From contig CAJQUN010000003.1 of the NCBI GenBank assembly GCA_907163345.1, positions 744,001-808,000 of the forward strand: 64,000 nt of DNA, in the 5' to 3' direction. The position numbers and the translations under genes are program-made. Within the stretch, counting starts at the first letter, position 1. Every line of letters starts with the position of its first letter. The DNA is from Haberlea rhodopensis (Eukaryota > Streptophyta > Magnoliopsida > Lamiales > Gesneriaceae). The notes beneath the pieces were generated by a model. It worked only from the letters and a program-made list of their open reading frames with translations. It searched no databases and had not been told where the DNA came from. Shown here piece after piece: positions 22,040-32,219 of the stretch.

Positions 22040-24478
22040 ATGGCCACTATCACTCACAATTCTCTATATGTTGAGTTCAATGAAATCTACAGGGCTGAAG
22101 ATCCAGAAATGGTCTCCATGTTCAAATCCTTGGAGTCTTCTGGATTAAAGAACTTTCTGGAATGCGGAACGGTGGTTTACGAGTCGGAGATTCAAGAGTT
22201 GTTTGCCAATACTGTATCTCAGAAGACGTTCATCTCCACCACCGTCAAGAGAAAATCATTTGACATTTCTCAGTCGACGCTGGCAAAGACCTTTGGTCTT
22301 CCCAACACCGGACTGACTGACTTTGGCCACATTCCTCAGGCCACTATCACCGATCTCCAGGGGAAGGTATCCATTTTTGGCCATCGACTACAACCATCAT
22401 TCAAGAAGAAGGAAATGTTCTTTCATTTCCAAGTTTTATGCGAGATTGTTGGCAAGCCACTTTTGGGAAAAGCCGGAAGCTATGACGCTGTTACTGCCGA
22501 GAAATTTCGGGCCATGTCTGCTATTCACTCGGGTCAAAAGATGAATTTGTCTGCAATCTTGTTTGGAGTTTTGCTTGAAACAGTTATCGCCTCCAAACAG
22601 GCTGTGTGCTTTGCAGTTCCCCTCAGCAAGCTTTTGGAGACTTTGAACATCGAGCTGGGGAAGCCGTCTGCTTTAAGTCCCTTTAAAATTCTCAACCCCA
22701 AGGGATTGGCACTACTGAAGTCCAAAGGTGCTCCACCCACTTCTTCCGATCTGGTGGCTGTCAAGATTGGACAAGGAGAAGAACAGGCTGCTGCTCGAAA
22801 GACTCGAGTCAAGCGTAAATTGACTATTCAGATTGACTCCGAGGAAACTCAGTCTGCTCCTTCATCTCCAGCCAAACCCCCTCCTAAGAAGCCAAGAACC
22901 CAGATCATCAAGCCAATCAAAACCTTACCTCTTAAAACCTTACCTATATTGCCTCCCACAAAAGCCACCCCTGCACCCCAAACTACAACCCAACCTTCAA
23001 CAGCTTCAACCACTGTACCCAAAGTAACCATCAGAGTCCCCTCTGCCATTCCTGTGATCAAAGGCATTGTTATCACTGAATTGGGAGACTACACCCAATC
23101 GGGGATCAAGACCTCATCTCCCACCGGAAAAGGCAAGGCAATCCTCACTGAACCCCTCTCCTCAAAACCCAAATCAGCCGCTCAAACAGCCATCGACGTC
23201 GCTATGGAAGATGTTGAAGAAAAGGTCAAGGAGCTCACTGTGGTGTTTGATGAATATGTTGAGTACAGAACGATCAACCACATTAATATGTTCTTCGGAA
23301 AGCTGAGAAGATTACAAAAGATGGAACAAGAAGTCCTTAAGGGGACAGAGACTGACGACGTCAGAATTGCTGTGCATCGCAAAGATCTGTTCCAGGCCAA
23401 CCAAAGATTCAGACTGGCAAATCTGCTCATTGCAGCTAAGAAGTCGAATTTTGATCCGAGCAATCCGACTGCCAAAGATGATGGTGCCGTCATTGCTCAG
23501 CTGGAAATGGATGTTCATGCTCTTCATTTGGCTGTTCGTTTTCAACGACAGAAGCTTAACATATCCACTCCAGTTCCCAGCCTGGATCACCCATCTGCAA
23601 GCAAGACTTTGGCTGAACCATTCCTTGAGCAAATTCCTTCTGAGTCAGCGGAGCAGACAGTGAAGCAGACAGCGGAGCAGCCACTGACTAATGCTCCGTC
23701 TGCAGCTGAAACTGAAGCAATGGATGTATTCTTGGACTCTCCCACAACTTCCATCCCCATTGCACCCTCAGTCTCCCAAATTCAGCACAGTCCAACCGCC
23801 GCACATACAACAGTCATCTCCCCAGACTTCGTCGATCCGGATCTGGTGGTGTCAAATGTTGTTGCCGCATTACAGGTTGAGGAGCCTACCAGACCTATCA
23901 CTCCTCCAAACCAATTTGCTGAAGATATGGCGTTTTTAGAAGAATTCTCTTCGGACTTGGTCATCTTGATCCGGTCCGAAACACACCAATCTGCCATGAC
24001 TTCTCTTATACCAATTGCCGCAGAAGTTGATCATGCCCTGTCATCATCTGATAACTCTCCAAGCCGTTTATTTGATGAAGCTCCATCTCTGGCTAAGTCT
24101 CTTCAGCACCTTTCTGATAACTGTCTATCTCTCTCTCAACGAGTCATAGAAGTTCATCAAAGTCAGAGGACTACCTTTTTGGATTTTGAATCATTCAAAG
24201 AGAAGATGACCGCCAGCATTAGCAGCATTCAGCGCGGACTGAATTATCTGTTCTCTCAGCAAGCTACATATAAAAACAGTCTGAGAAAAGAACAGATCGA
24301 GCTGGCCACTGAAGTTCGAGCCTCCGTTGCCAAGTCCCTTCTTGCTCAAGACACTCGTCTTGATGCTATCAGCGCTCAGCTCGCCCAGATTGTCGATTTT
24401 CTTCAAGAGATTGCTGCTGACAAAAAGGGGGGAAAGAGTAAAGACTTCAAGCCACCTCAGTCTTCATCAAGAAAGTAG
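22040..24478 (+). CDS. intact third ORF of Copia C (812 codons)
   Basis: The longest open frame in the window lies between pol and the 3' LTR, on the coding strand of the element. About residues 1-235 look globular (start M-A-T-I-T-H-N-S-L-Y-V). A basic, nuclear-signal-like segment follows (K-R-K-L near 260, then P-P-P-K-K-P-R near 285). After it come long Pro/Thr/Ser-rich stretches, acidic patches and a C-terminal part likely to form coiled coils, ending K-K-G-G-K. No signal peptide or convincing membrane helix is seen, unlike the env-like ORFs described in SIRE elements. Similar proteins occur, from memory, in Gesneriaceae assemblies; function is unknown. Start at the first ATG after a CT-rich leader. 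Confidence 0.8.
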   Translation: MATITHNSLYVEFNEIYRAEDPEMVSMFKSLESSGLKNFLECGTVVYESEIQELFANTVSQKTFISTTVKRKSFDISQSTLAKTFGLPNTGLTDFGHIPQATITDLQGKVSIFGHRLQPSFKKKEMFFHFQVLCEIVGKPLLGKAGSYDAVTAEKFRAMSAIHSGQKMNLSAILFGVLLETVIASKQAVCFAVPLSKLLETLNIELGKPSALSPFKILNPKGLALLKSKGAPPTSSDLVAVKIGQGEEQAAARKTRVKRKLTIQIDSEETQSAPSSPAKPPPKKPRTQIIKPIKTLPLKTLPILPPTKATPAPQTTTQPSTASTTVPKVTIRVPSAIPVIKGIVITELGDYTQSGIKTSSPTGKGKAILTEPLSSKPKSAAQTAIDVAMEDVEEKVKELTVVFDEYVEYRTINHINMFFGKLRRLQKMEQEVLKGTETDDVRIAVHRKDLFQANQRFRLANLLIAAKKSNFDPSNPTAKDDGAVIAQLEMDVHALHLAVRFQRQKLNISTPVPSLDHPSASKTLAEPFLEQIPSESAEQTVKQTAEQPLTNAPSAAETEAMDVFLDSPTTSIPIAPSVSQIQHSPTAAHTTVISPDFVDPDLVVSNVVAALQVEEPTRPITPPNQFAEDMAFLEEFSSDLVILIRSETHQSAMTSLIPIAAEVDHALSSSDNSPSRLFDEAPSLAKSLQHLSDNCLSLSQRVIEVHQSQRTTFLDFESFKEKMTASISSIQRGLNYLFSQQATYKNSLRKEQIELATEVRASVAKSLLAQDTRLDAISAQLAQIVDFLQEIAADKKGGKSKDFKPPQSSSRK
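24422..24436 (+). other. upstream polypurine tract within third ORF
   Basis: AAAAAGGGGGGAAAG codes for K-K-G-G-K near the end of the third ORF, about 300 bp before the LTR-adjacent tract. Element A has the same duplication. Confidence 0.55.
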
Positions 24479-24734
24479 CGGTCTATATATAAGTCAGACT
24501 TGTCTGTAATTGTATATAAGATTTTTGCTCAATAAAAATCAGAGTTCTTAGTTAAGTCCCCGTTCATTTATTTTGAACTAAACGGCTTAATCAATCCGAA
24601 CTTCAACTTAACTATGTTCATTTATTTTGAACAAGAAGAAGTAATTGATCCGCAAGTATACACTTCAGAGTTCTTAAAATACTGAATAAAGAGATATAGA
24701 AGCTAGGTTTTGTCATCATCAAAAAGGGGGAATT
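24479..24734 (+). other. 3' spacer and polypurine tract of Copia C
   Basis: The spacer holds an AATAAAAA motif (about 24530) and two exact copies of the inverted repeat GTTCATTTATTTTGAAC (24562-24578 and 24616-24632). The primer tract AAAAAGGGGGAATT (24721-24734) is directly before the LTR. Confidence 0.75.
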
Positions 24735-25832
24735 TGTTAGTTCCGGATTTTAAAGATGACAAAACAAATCAGAACGGATCGATAGAAATCAGACTGACCA
24801 GATCGATCGCTCAAAGCAGATCAAGCTGAAATGGTATATCGCAAATCAGAACGGATCGATGAACATCGGCCTGACCAGATCGAAGCTTCAGAACAGCTCA
24901 ACTATTATCAGATCAGAGCAGACAAGGCTGAATTAGATTTGCTCTTCAGTCCGAATCATTAACGGCTATTTATTGAAGCGTTTATTGTTGCAATTAATGC
25001 TGAAAAAGACCAAGGACTGAAGATTACCATAAAAGGTAAGAAGACAAAGAAGAGCTTACCTGACTGACAGTCGCCGAAAGCATGAACCAGAATGGCAAGT
25101 GCCCAAAAGAATAAGACTGTAGCGTACTCAGAGTTTGAGCAGAGTCAAGAGTTGCACATAAAGGGAAATAATGTTGTTGGTACATACAACTATATAAGGA
25201 TGCAACCGAAGAGCTCAAGAGAGAGTCTGATCAATCGAAAAACGCAAAAGAAAGCTAAACAGCACAAGCTTACAAGCTCAGACATTCTCGAGCCGAAAAT
25301 CTTCATAAGCACAATCATATTGTAATATTTGATCATCTTAGGATCATTGTGTGCATAGACTAAAGTCTATCTTTTGTATTATGTACTAAGATAGAGAAGT
25401 GAGAATCAATTGTAACTGTCAGACAGAGTGTGTCTGAACAGATCGAGAGACTAGGAGTTTCAGTCTGGTAGTGAGGTAAATCCAGCTGAATTGGGTTTGT
25501 ACAACAGGATTGTATAAATCAAAGTCTTCTAGTGGAATCCTTCCTTAATTGGAAGAATGGGAGACGTAGAAGGATTACACCACCTTCGAACTTCCAGAAA
25601 CATATTCTGTCTTTTATCATTCTGCACCTGTTATACCTTTCAAACCAACGATCCGTTCTTACTAGCCTAAGAACAGACCGTTCCGCACTAAATTATTCAG
25701 TGGTCTGTTCTGCAGAAAAGTTGATTAAGAAACAGATTTCTTTCACTAATCCGAAAGAAATCACAATGGACTATTTTTAATAGGAGTGTTCATTCACCAC
25801 CCCCCTCTAAACACTCCGGACCGATCCTAACA
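24735..25832 (+). repeat. 3' LTR of Copia C
   Basis: TGTTAGTTCC to GATCCTAACA, 1098 bp, followed by the ATTTG duplication. Differences from the 5' LTR are scattered substitutions, a 4-bp CTGA repeat, about 14 bp before the TATA box and extra C residues near the end. Confidence 0.95.
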
Positions 25833-26287
25833 ATTTGTATTAAGATAGAAGAGTGAATTAATTTTATACCTGTCAAACGAGTTGTGTCTGAACAAATTGA
25901 TAAGGTTGAGTGCTAGGAGTTTCAGTCTGGTAATGGGTTAATCTAGCTGAATCGGGGTTGTACAAATGTCATATTACCCAAAGTGTTCTAGTGAAATCCT
26001 TTCTTGAGTGGAAGAATGGGATACGTAGAAGGATTTGCCTTCGAACTTCCAGAAACATATATTGTCTATTTACTTTTCGCACCTTACACTTGTTTCTAGC
26101 CATCAGATTGATTTTCCTAAACCTAGCAAATGAATTATGCACTTATCCAAAAGTAGTCTACGAAGTTCAGTTTGATTGAGAAATCGATCTCATATGTTAA
26201 CCAGCTGAAACCAACCATATATTCACAAAAGACCTAAGATTAATAAAGTATTTATTCACCACCTCTAAACACATTCCTAACGTATTC

Positions 26288-26580
26288 AAACTCCCCTCTT
26301 TCATAAATAATTATATTTTAAATATAATTTTATTTTAAATATCTAATTTAGATTTTTGTTCCAACAAAACCAATTTTTTAATTAGAATATAAATTATTAT
26401 ATTGCCTTTATAAATAAATAATAATAAATTTTTGAGGATATAATAATACCTTTTTTAATAATACATCTTATTTAATACATTATTATATCAATTTTATTTT
26501 AAAAATAATAACTTTTAAAATTAAATGAGTTATTAAATTTTGAATTATCAAATTTTTGAGACCAATTGATAAAAGTATTT
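26288..26580. other. AT-rich flank, nothing recognised
   Basis: Very AT-rich sequence between the old solo LTR and the Tat-type LTR. No feature was recognised except TATTT at 26576-26580, the candidate target duplication of the next element. Confidence 0.5.
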
Positions 26581-27168
26581 GATGTGATTTGTTATTTCCC
26601 ACGTTCGGTAGAACTTAGTGTTTCTGAAAAATAAACAAAAAAACACCACAATTTTTACATGGAAAACCCTCAAAAAGTGAAGGAAAAACCACGAGACCTT
26701 GTTCAGTATGAATTCTTTACTATAAAAATGATTTTTTTACAGGACTTTAACACAACACACGAATATTGAACTATTAAACAAGAATGTCAGAAAAACTAAG
26801 AAAAATGAACGAACATACAAAATATGCTCTTCGGAGTCTTTTTCTGCATCAAAATCCAACCATCTACAATGATACCCTAAGCGTGTATTTATAGGGCTGA
26901 TCCCGGTAGTTAATTGGCGGGAATTCTGGAACACGATCTCCTCTGATCGTGGCGTGATTGTGGCAAGCATGTCCGAGAAATCCACATCCCATTATTGCAC
27001 GTCTATTTCTGTCGGTTAATTTGTTGGTTACATCCGGGTCTTCCTCTACTCTTTGACCAGTATACCGAGCAGGGTTTAATAGTGTTCGGCTATCTTGTGC
27101 TCGGATGTTGCTATTCGGTACTTGCAGGGGATTTTATCCGAGAAGGCTAATATGTCATATGACATCAC
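26581..27168 (-). repeat. 3' LTR of the Tat-type element
   Basis: Aligned over its whole length with 36051-36640. Shared landmarks are GTGATTTGTTATTTC, CGTTCGGTAGAACTTAG, CCTCAAAAAGTGAA and AGGCTAATATGTCATATGAC. TG and CA ends can be placed one to two bases inside these limits; the limits given are those that border TATTT on both outer sides. Confidence 0.85.
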
Positions 27169-27182
27169 CTCACCCCCTGAAG
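27169..27182 (-). other. polypurine tract of the Tat-type element
   Basis: On the minus strand this reads CTTCAGGGGGTGAG immediately before the LTR. Confidence 0.7.
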
Positions 27183-27521
27183 TAAAGCAAGACGAGAATA
27201 TTGAAGTCTTGTTTTATTGTCTTCGGGTAAAATCCTAATTTGTACCTGCTCAAGGATTTTTTTTGCCTCTCTTTCTTTTCCGCTCAAACTTTTCGAATGC
27301 CACACGACGTTTCGTTTCCCGAGGCACATCTGTGACCGTCTATTCAACTTATTTTGGACGGCATGGATTAAACAACTATTCACATGGTCTCATATATAAA
27401 TATTCCATCGTTCCCCACATTTGTTTTACTTTGCTTCATTCTGCTTCCGAGCTAGCATCAGACGACCGAGCACCTTATCTTCAGTCTTTCAAGCTTTTAC
27501 CTACCAAGTATAACTTCCTCT

Positions 27522-28806
27522 TTGGATGAATCATCTTTGAGGGCGATAGAAATGTATGGCTCACATGATGAGGAAAGAGTTACTACTCTTTTTCCTCTGC
27601 CATCATCCTCCTCGGACAGCGATGAGACTCTAAGTTCTTCGTCTTCTTCAGCTGCTCGCAAAGAGGAAGATCGGATGTGGATGAGAAGCGGAATAAGCAG
27701 TCTTGGTGCTTTGGGCCTTGCACTAGTCTGATTGTGCTTTCCTAGCCAAAGGCTATTCTTGATCCGATCTTGCCAGGAAGAAGGGCATCCAATAGACAGA
27801 GTGATGCTTATGTCATATATTATGGGACAAGAATGTTTGTTAAGCCAAGAGTCTTGGTTCCCCGATCTCGTAAAAGGGCAATCCCCGAGGGTCAGGGTTC
27901 TTCTTCGAACCACCCCCCCCCCCCCCCCCCCCGCCCACCCACCACACACACACCTCCAAAAAAGCCTCTTCTTCGACCATCCCTCATGTACCCCGAGCCT
28001 CTTCTCAACCTGCTCCAGCTGGTCCGAGCGCTCCTTGGCACACCTCAAGATACCACATACCCAACTGGAACTACTCTCCCCACGTCCCACTCTTGAAAAA
28101 ACCTGACCCCAAAATTTCTCAATCCATCCTCTACTACTCCGCCAACTCCCCCAACAGCAAGTACCTCTGGGAGTTGGCCTTCAGTAACCTGGTGAATGAC
28201 TTCGACACCTCCTTCACTAAGGTAACTATCCTTTATTGGAAATTTTCTAAGTGTTTGTCTTCGGTATACTCATTCTTTATGTTATTATGCAGGCCCACAT
28301 GATGGCGGGTGAACTCCTAACCCGATTCCGCTCGGTTCGATCAGCTGAGGCTGGTCATCATAAGGAAATTCAGCAGCTTTAGAATATGGGCGAGTACTTA
28401 AAGAATACTGTGAGCCTTCAAGGATCGGCACTCCGCTATGAGGACTGCTTGGGATGAGGCGCAGACTGCCCTCGAGGAAGAGCGCAAAAGGTCAGCTGAT
28501 CTGGAAGAGGCAAACAAGGCCTTATCGGAGTAGTACAAGTCCCTCTCCGAGCAACTTGCCCAGGAGAAATCTTTGGCTGATGTTCGACTGTAGGAGTCTT
28601 GGCTCGAGCGGAAAGCTGACTTTTTGAAGTCTTCAGAGTATAGCAATACGGTGGCCGACCGCGCCTCAAAGTTTTTTGCTCATGGGTTTGAAGCATGTGT
28701 TAATCAATTTGAGGTGAAGGGTTATCCACCTGAGGGGGATCCAAAGGACTCCCTCGACCAATAGGCTGCTCTGGAAAACCTCTCTGAAGAGCTCTTCGAG
28801 CCATAG
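27522..28806 (+). pseudogene. antisense ORF of the Tat-type element, with an intron
   Basis: This decayed plus-strand gene runs opposite to the element. It opens M-D-E-S-S-L-R-A-I-E with a Ser/Asp/Glu-rich stretch, passes a Pro-rich segment with a 20-C run (27913-27932), and continues as S-P-N-S-K-Y-L-W-E-L-A-F. A 71-bp GT-AG intron (28222-28292) joins F-T-K to A-H-M-M-A-G-E-L-L in frame. The last part is helical, E/K-rich (T-A-L-E-E-E-R-K-R) and ends L-S-E-E-L-F-E-P. Several frameshifts and stops interrupt it. An AATAAAATAA signal follows at 28862. Antisense ORFs next to the 3' LTR are described for Tat-lineage elements; the role is unknown. Confidence 0.6.
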
Positions 28807-28892
28807 AATAGGAGTGTTATTTTTTTTCTCTTCCTTTTCTTGATGTATTATCTTCTTTATGAATAAAATAATTTTGTTCATCCCGATCCCCA

Positions 28893-29609
28893 ACAGTTAG
28901 ACAATTTTAAAGTTAAACCATGGACCAAACGTCCCGATCCCACGAATAAACGAATAAAATTCATGAACAAGCTCGGTACCTCGAGCAAAATAACTTAGGC
29001 CATTTTTAGGTTTAAACGTGGACAAAACATCTCGATCCCACGAGTAAACCATTAAAATTTCGAACAAGCTCGTTACCCCCGAGAACAGTAACTTAGGCAA
29101 TTTTATGTTTAAACGTGCACCAAACATCCCGATCCCACGAGTAAACCATTAAAATTCCGAACAAGCTCGCTACCTCGAGCACAGTAACTTAAGCAATTTT
29201 ATGTTTAAACGTGGAACAAACATTCCGATCCCACGAGTAAACCATTAAAATTCCGAACAAGCTCGCTATCCCGAGCACAATAACTTAGGCAATTTTATGT
29301 TTAAACATGGACCAAACATCACGATCCCAGAATAAACCATTAAACTCCCGAACAAGCTCGCTACCTCGAGCACAATAACTTAGACAAGTTTATGTATAAA
29401 CGTGGACCAAACATCCTGATTCCACAAGTAAACCATTAAAATTGCAAACAAGCTCGCTACCCTGAGCAGAATAACTTGGATCTCACGAGTAAACCATTAA
29501 AATTGCGAACAAGCTCTCTACCCCGATCACAATAACTTAGGCAATTTTATGTTTAAACGTGGACCAAACATCCTGATCCCATGAATAAACCATTAAAATT
29601 CTGAACACG
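28893..29609. repeat. 96-bp minisatellite in the 3' UTR of the Tat-type element
   Basis: About seven and a half units of 95-96 bp, one of them shortened. Unit landmarks are ATGTTTAAACGTGGACC, CCGATCCCACGAGTAAACC and GAACAAGCTCGCTACC. Unit starts lie at about 29008, 29105, 29201, 29297 and 29392. The array ends inside a GAACA-CGAGC junction with the truncated Tekay gag. Such arrays are known in 3' UTRs of Tat-lineage elements, where they can seed satellites. Confidence 0.85.
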
Positions 29610-30677
29610 AGCATTTGGTTTGTTCTCCTTGGGTTTGATCGGAGGACCGCCATTTCTTGCAGTTGTCCCATTTACATCAGGTTCAGGGCATTCAGCTATC
29701 CTGTGTCCTAACTTTCCACATCGGAAACATGCTCCCTTTCCTTTAAGGCATTCTCCGGGATGATGATAGCCACAGTTTGAACATTTTGGAAACCTCTGTT
29801 GGTTTGGGCTGAGTATTGGTCCTTTTCGCTGATTGTTGGACTGATTAGGCCGCTTGGAATTGTGACCAATAGTAGCATGCTGATTAGGGGAAGGTCGCTT
29901 GCGCTTGAATTCCTCTTCGCGACGCTTTATATCAGCTTCAGCCCTGATGGCTGCTCCCATTAGATCTCCAAAATTTGCGGTTTCAAAAATCGCAAGGGCA
30001 GACTGGATACGACTGTTCAGTCCAATCCTGAAGCGATGGAGCTTCAAGGTCTCATCTGCCATGATACTAGGTGCATACATTCCCAGTGCGTTGAACTTCG
30101 CGGTATAATCTACCACTGACATGTCGGAAGTTTGAGTCAAATTCTCAAATTCTCTCAGCTTTTGGTTTTGCACTGCTGTCGGGAAGTACTGCTTCAGAAA
30201 TGTACTTCGGAACCTTTGCCATGTGATAGGTCCTGCTTCTAACATCAGTGGTGACACATTCTCCCACCATATACCTGCCTGATCAACAAGGAAAGATGTT
30301 GTTACTTCCACCTTGATGTGCTCCGGCACTTCCAGTAGCCTGTGGTGATTTTCCACCTGCTTAAGCCAATTTTGGGCCATCTCTGGGTCTGAGTTGCCGT
30401 CAAAGGTTGGAACTCTGTTCTTCCGCAGTGATTCATAATGATACTTCACTCCCTGCGGATGTGGCGCTGGCTGCTGCTGTTGCTGATTAATAGCGGGGTT
30501 AGCCAGACCTTGCAGTGTCGTGGCCACAATGGTGGCTATAGCTGTCAAGTCCTCACGACTTAGACCCATCCTCGGGGGTTCTGGAGGATTTTGGTTCCCA
30601 TTCGATCTTCCCTCATTAGTGTTAGGAGGGGCAGCGTAGTTGGGGTTACGGTTGTTACGTACAGGACGTCCGGCCAT
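29610..30677 (-). pseudogene. Tekay-type Gag, 3'-truncated
   Basis: Gag packages element RNA. The frame starts M-A-G-R-P-V-R-N-N at 30677 and keeps about 356 residues before running into repeat sequence. The Retrotrans_gag core lies at about residues 95-260 (P-T-F-D-G-N-S-D-P; W-W-E-N-V; F-L-K-Q-Y-F-P; F-E-N-L-T-Q). A basic linker, a first C-S-N-C-G-Y-H-H motif and a canonical CCHC knuckle C-F-R-C-G-K-L-G-H-R-I-A-E-C follow. About 16 foreign residues are added from the minisatellite junction before a stop at 29553. In a full element Gag continues into protease without a stop, so this copy is dead. Confidence 0.88.
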
Positions 30678-30866
30678 CTCCTATAATACATAGAGATCTA
30701 AGGTCTATGCGCAGAAGTATAAGGATAACGGAATATAACGAAGACATGATAAAAAGGAAATTGATAATTTTATTAATAACTTGAAATTGTTTGATTCAAA
30801 ACAAAAGGGAAATACTGAACATCGAAATAAAACAAAAACTCTTAAACAAAGCTTCCTAGAAGACTA

Positions 30867-31357
30867 CGGATCTACTATATCTCCATTTCCTAAATCCTCT
30901 TCCACATCTTCTTCCATTGGTTCCTCTTCAGGGTCCTCCTCTGGTTCTTCATCTGACTCTACAACGTTCAGAAGATCTCGCATGTGACCATTGGCTTCCC
31001 GTAGGTCACTATTGACGTTCTGGAGATGAGTGATGATACTCCAGTATCCATTGCTCCTTATTGTCAAGCGATGGTTCGTAGCTTGGAGTGAGAGGACTCG
31101 CTCTGCCATTTGCTCTAGCTATTGCCTTTGCACTACGCATTTCTCGGCAGCAGTCCTATGGAGTTCATCCAATCGAGCAACTTCTTTCTTAGATTCTTAC
31201 TCTGCTCGTCGGCTTGATGGTGATAGTAGCCGAGTCTATGAACATCGCCACGCAGGTGGTCTACTACCTCAAGTAGTTCAGAATTAGCTTCATTGAGCTT
31301 TTCGACTTCTTGCTCCAGGCTAAGGATCTTGACGGTCTCGGCTTGGGTCGACATCAC
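30867..31357 (-). pseudogene. coiled-coil ORF upstream of Tekay gag, broken copy
   Basis: This is the counterpart of the intact 160-codon ORF at 61969-62451. It starts M-M-S-T-Q-A-E-T-V at 31357, shares the heptad-rich stretch L-E-Q-E-V-E-K-L and ends with an acidic tail (E-E-D-P-E-E-E-P). A one-base loss near 31190 and a TAG near 31120 break it. The product of the intact form is unknown. Confidence 0.75.
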
Positions 31358-32202
31358 CTAAACCCAAATACGGAACTAGTTTAGTCAACTGAAATACTGG
31401 ACAAAATCATTTTAAAACAAGAATTAATAGCATGAAGCAAAAATATCGAATTTTGGCATTCTGGAAAAATTAAAAAAAAAAAATTTTTTAAATAAAAAAA
31501 TTAGGGTTCATAACCCGAAATTAGGGTTCCAAAATTCGCCCGAAATCGACGTCAAAATTTGAAATTGGCAGAGGGCTAAGGATCGACATAGAATAAGGAT
31601 CGTAATTTCAAATTTAATTCGAACAGAAATGTTTCGGAACTTAAGAAATCGAGGAAAGAAATTTCGTGGCTGTTAGGGTTCTAGGACTCAAAATCGATCT
31701 GAAATTCTGAAAATCTTCCCGTAGTCGAATTCTAAAATTGATAGAGGGCTTTTGATCGATGTGTCCAGACAATCAGAATAGAATTTTTAATTTTCCAAAA
31801 CGATCAAGCTATGATCAGAAAATCGGGAAACGAACATAATTTGGGGGTTAGGGTTCTTAGATTTAAAATGCAAAATTGATCGGGCAAATGAAGTCCGATC
31901 GATCTGAAATTTGGACAGTGAGATCGACTGGATGAGACGATTCTAATGATACACTGGTCGACAGTTATCGCGGCGGAAATCGGCGGTGGCGGTGAGGAGC
32001 TAGGGTTTCGGATTTTAAATTCCGAATTTCCGAAATAAAACTTAAAATTTTCGAAATAATCAGAAAAATCAGAAACTAATTTTTTTTTTTTAAAAAAAAA
32101 GTTAACAAATTTCGTATTCACGTGATCAATCAGATTGAACTTCCGATTATCGTAATTATCGTGAATCGATCTTTTCCCAGCGGGATTATGGAACCTGGCT
32201 AG

Positions 32203-32213
32203 CTCTGATACCA
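32203..32213 (-). other. primer binding site of the truncated Tekay element
   Basis: TGGTATCAGAG on the minus strand, a few bases from the 5' LTR; complementary to initiator tRNA-Met. Confidence 0.85.
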
Positions 32214-32219
32214 CTTAAA

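Larger units (their letters stand above)
15291..25832 (+). mobile_element. SIRE-like Copia LTR retrotransposon C, full length
   Basis: The element spans 10,542 bp between LTRs of 1080 and 1098 bp, flanked by an exact target duplication ATTTG (15286-15290, 25833-25837). Order: LTR, primer site, gag, protease, integrase, reverse transcriptase, RNase H, third ORF, polypurine tract, LTR. Integrase before reverse transcriptase makes it Copia (Ty1 class). Length, LTR size and an ORF after pol fit the SIRE/Maximus lineage. The LTRs differ by few substitutions and small indels, so insertion is recent, yet gag-pol carries several stops and frame breaks. It lies inside the old solo LTR, 77 bp from the gag-only element. 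Confidence 0.92.
9494..26287 (+). mobile_element. old Copia solo LTR split by two nested elements
   Basis: An LTR related to those of Copia C starts TGTTAGACAT at 9499 and ends CATTCCTAACG at 26282. TATTC stands on both outer sides (9494-9498 and 26283-26287). Its three surviving blocks are 9499-10011, 15219-15290 and 25838-26282, together about 1030 bp, close to the 1080-1098 bp of the C LTRs. Shared landmarks are CTATTTATTG, a TATA box at about 9903, TAGGAGTTTCAGTCTGGTA and GAACTTCCAGAAACATAT. The final A has become G. No internal sequence remains, so it is a solo LTR from LTR-LTR recombination, older than both insertions in it. Confidence 0.85.

Noticed and set aside
22323..22544. Several small frames overlapping the 812-codon ORF
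   Set aside because: Shadow frames of the large ORF with no domain content.
27497..28090. 197-codon minus-strand frame
   Set aside because: It is the complement of the antisense ORF and includes poly-Gly from the C run; no family features.
30781..30987. Ser-rich plus-strand frame
   Set aside because: Shadow of the acidic tail of the coiled-coil ORF on the opposite strand.
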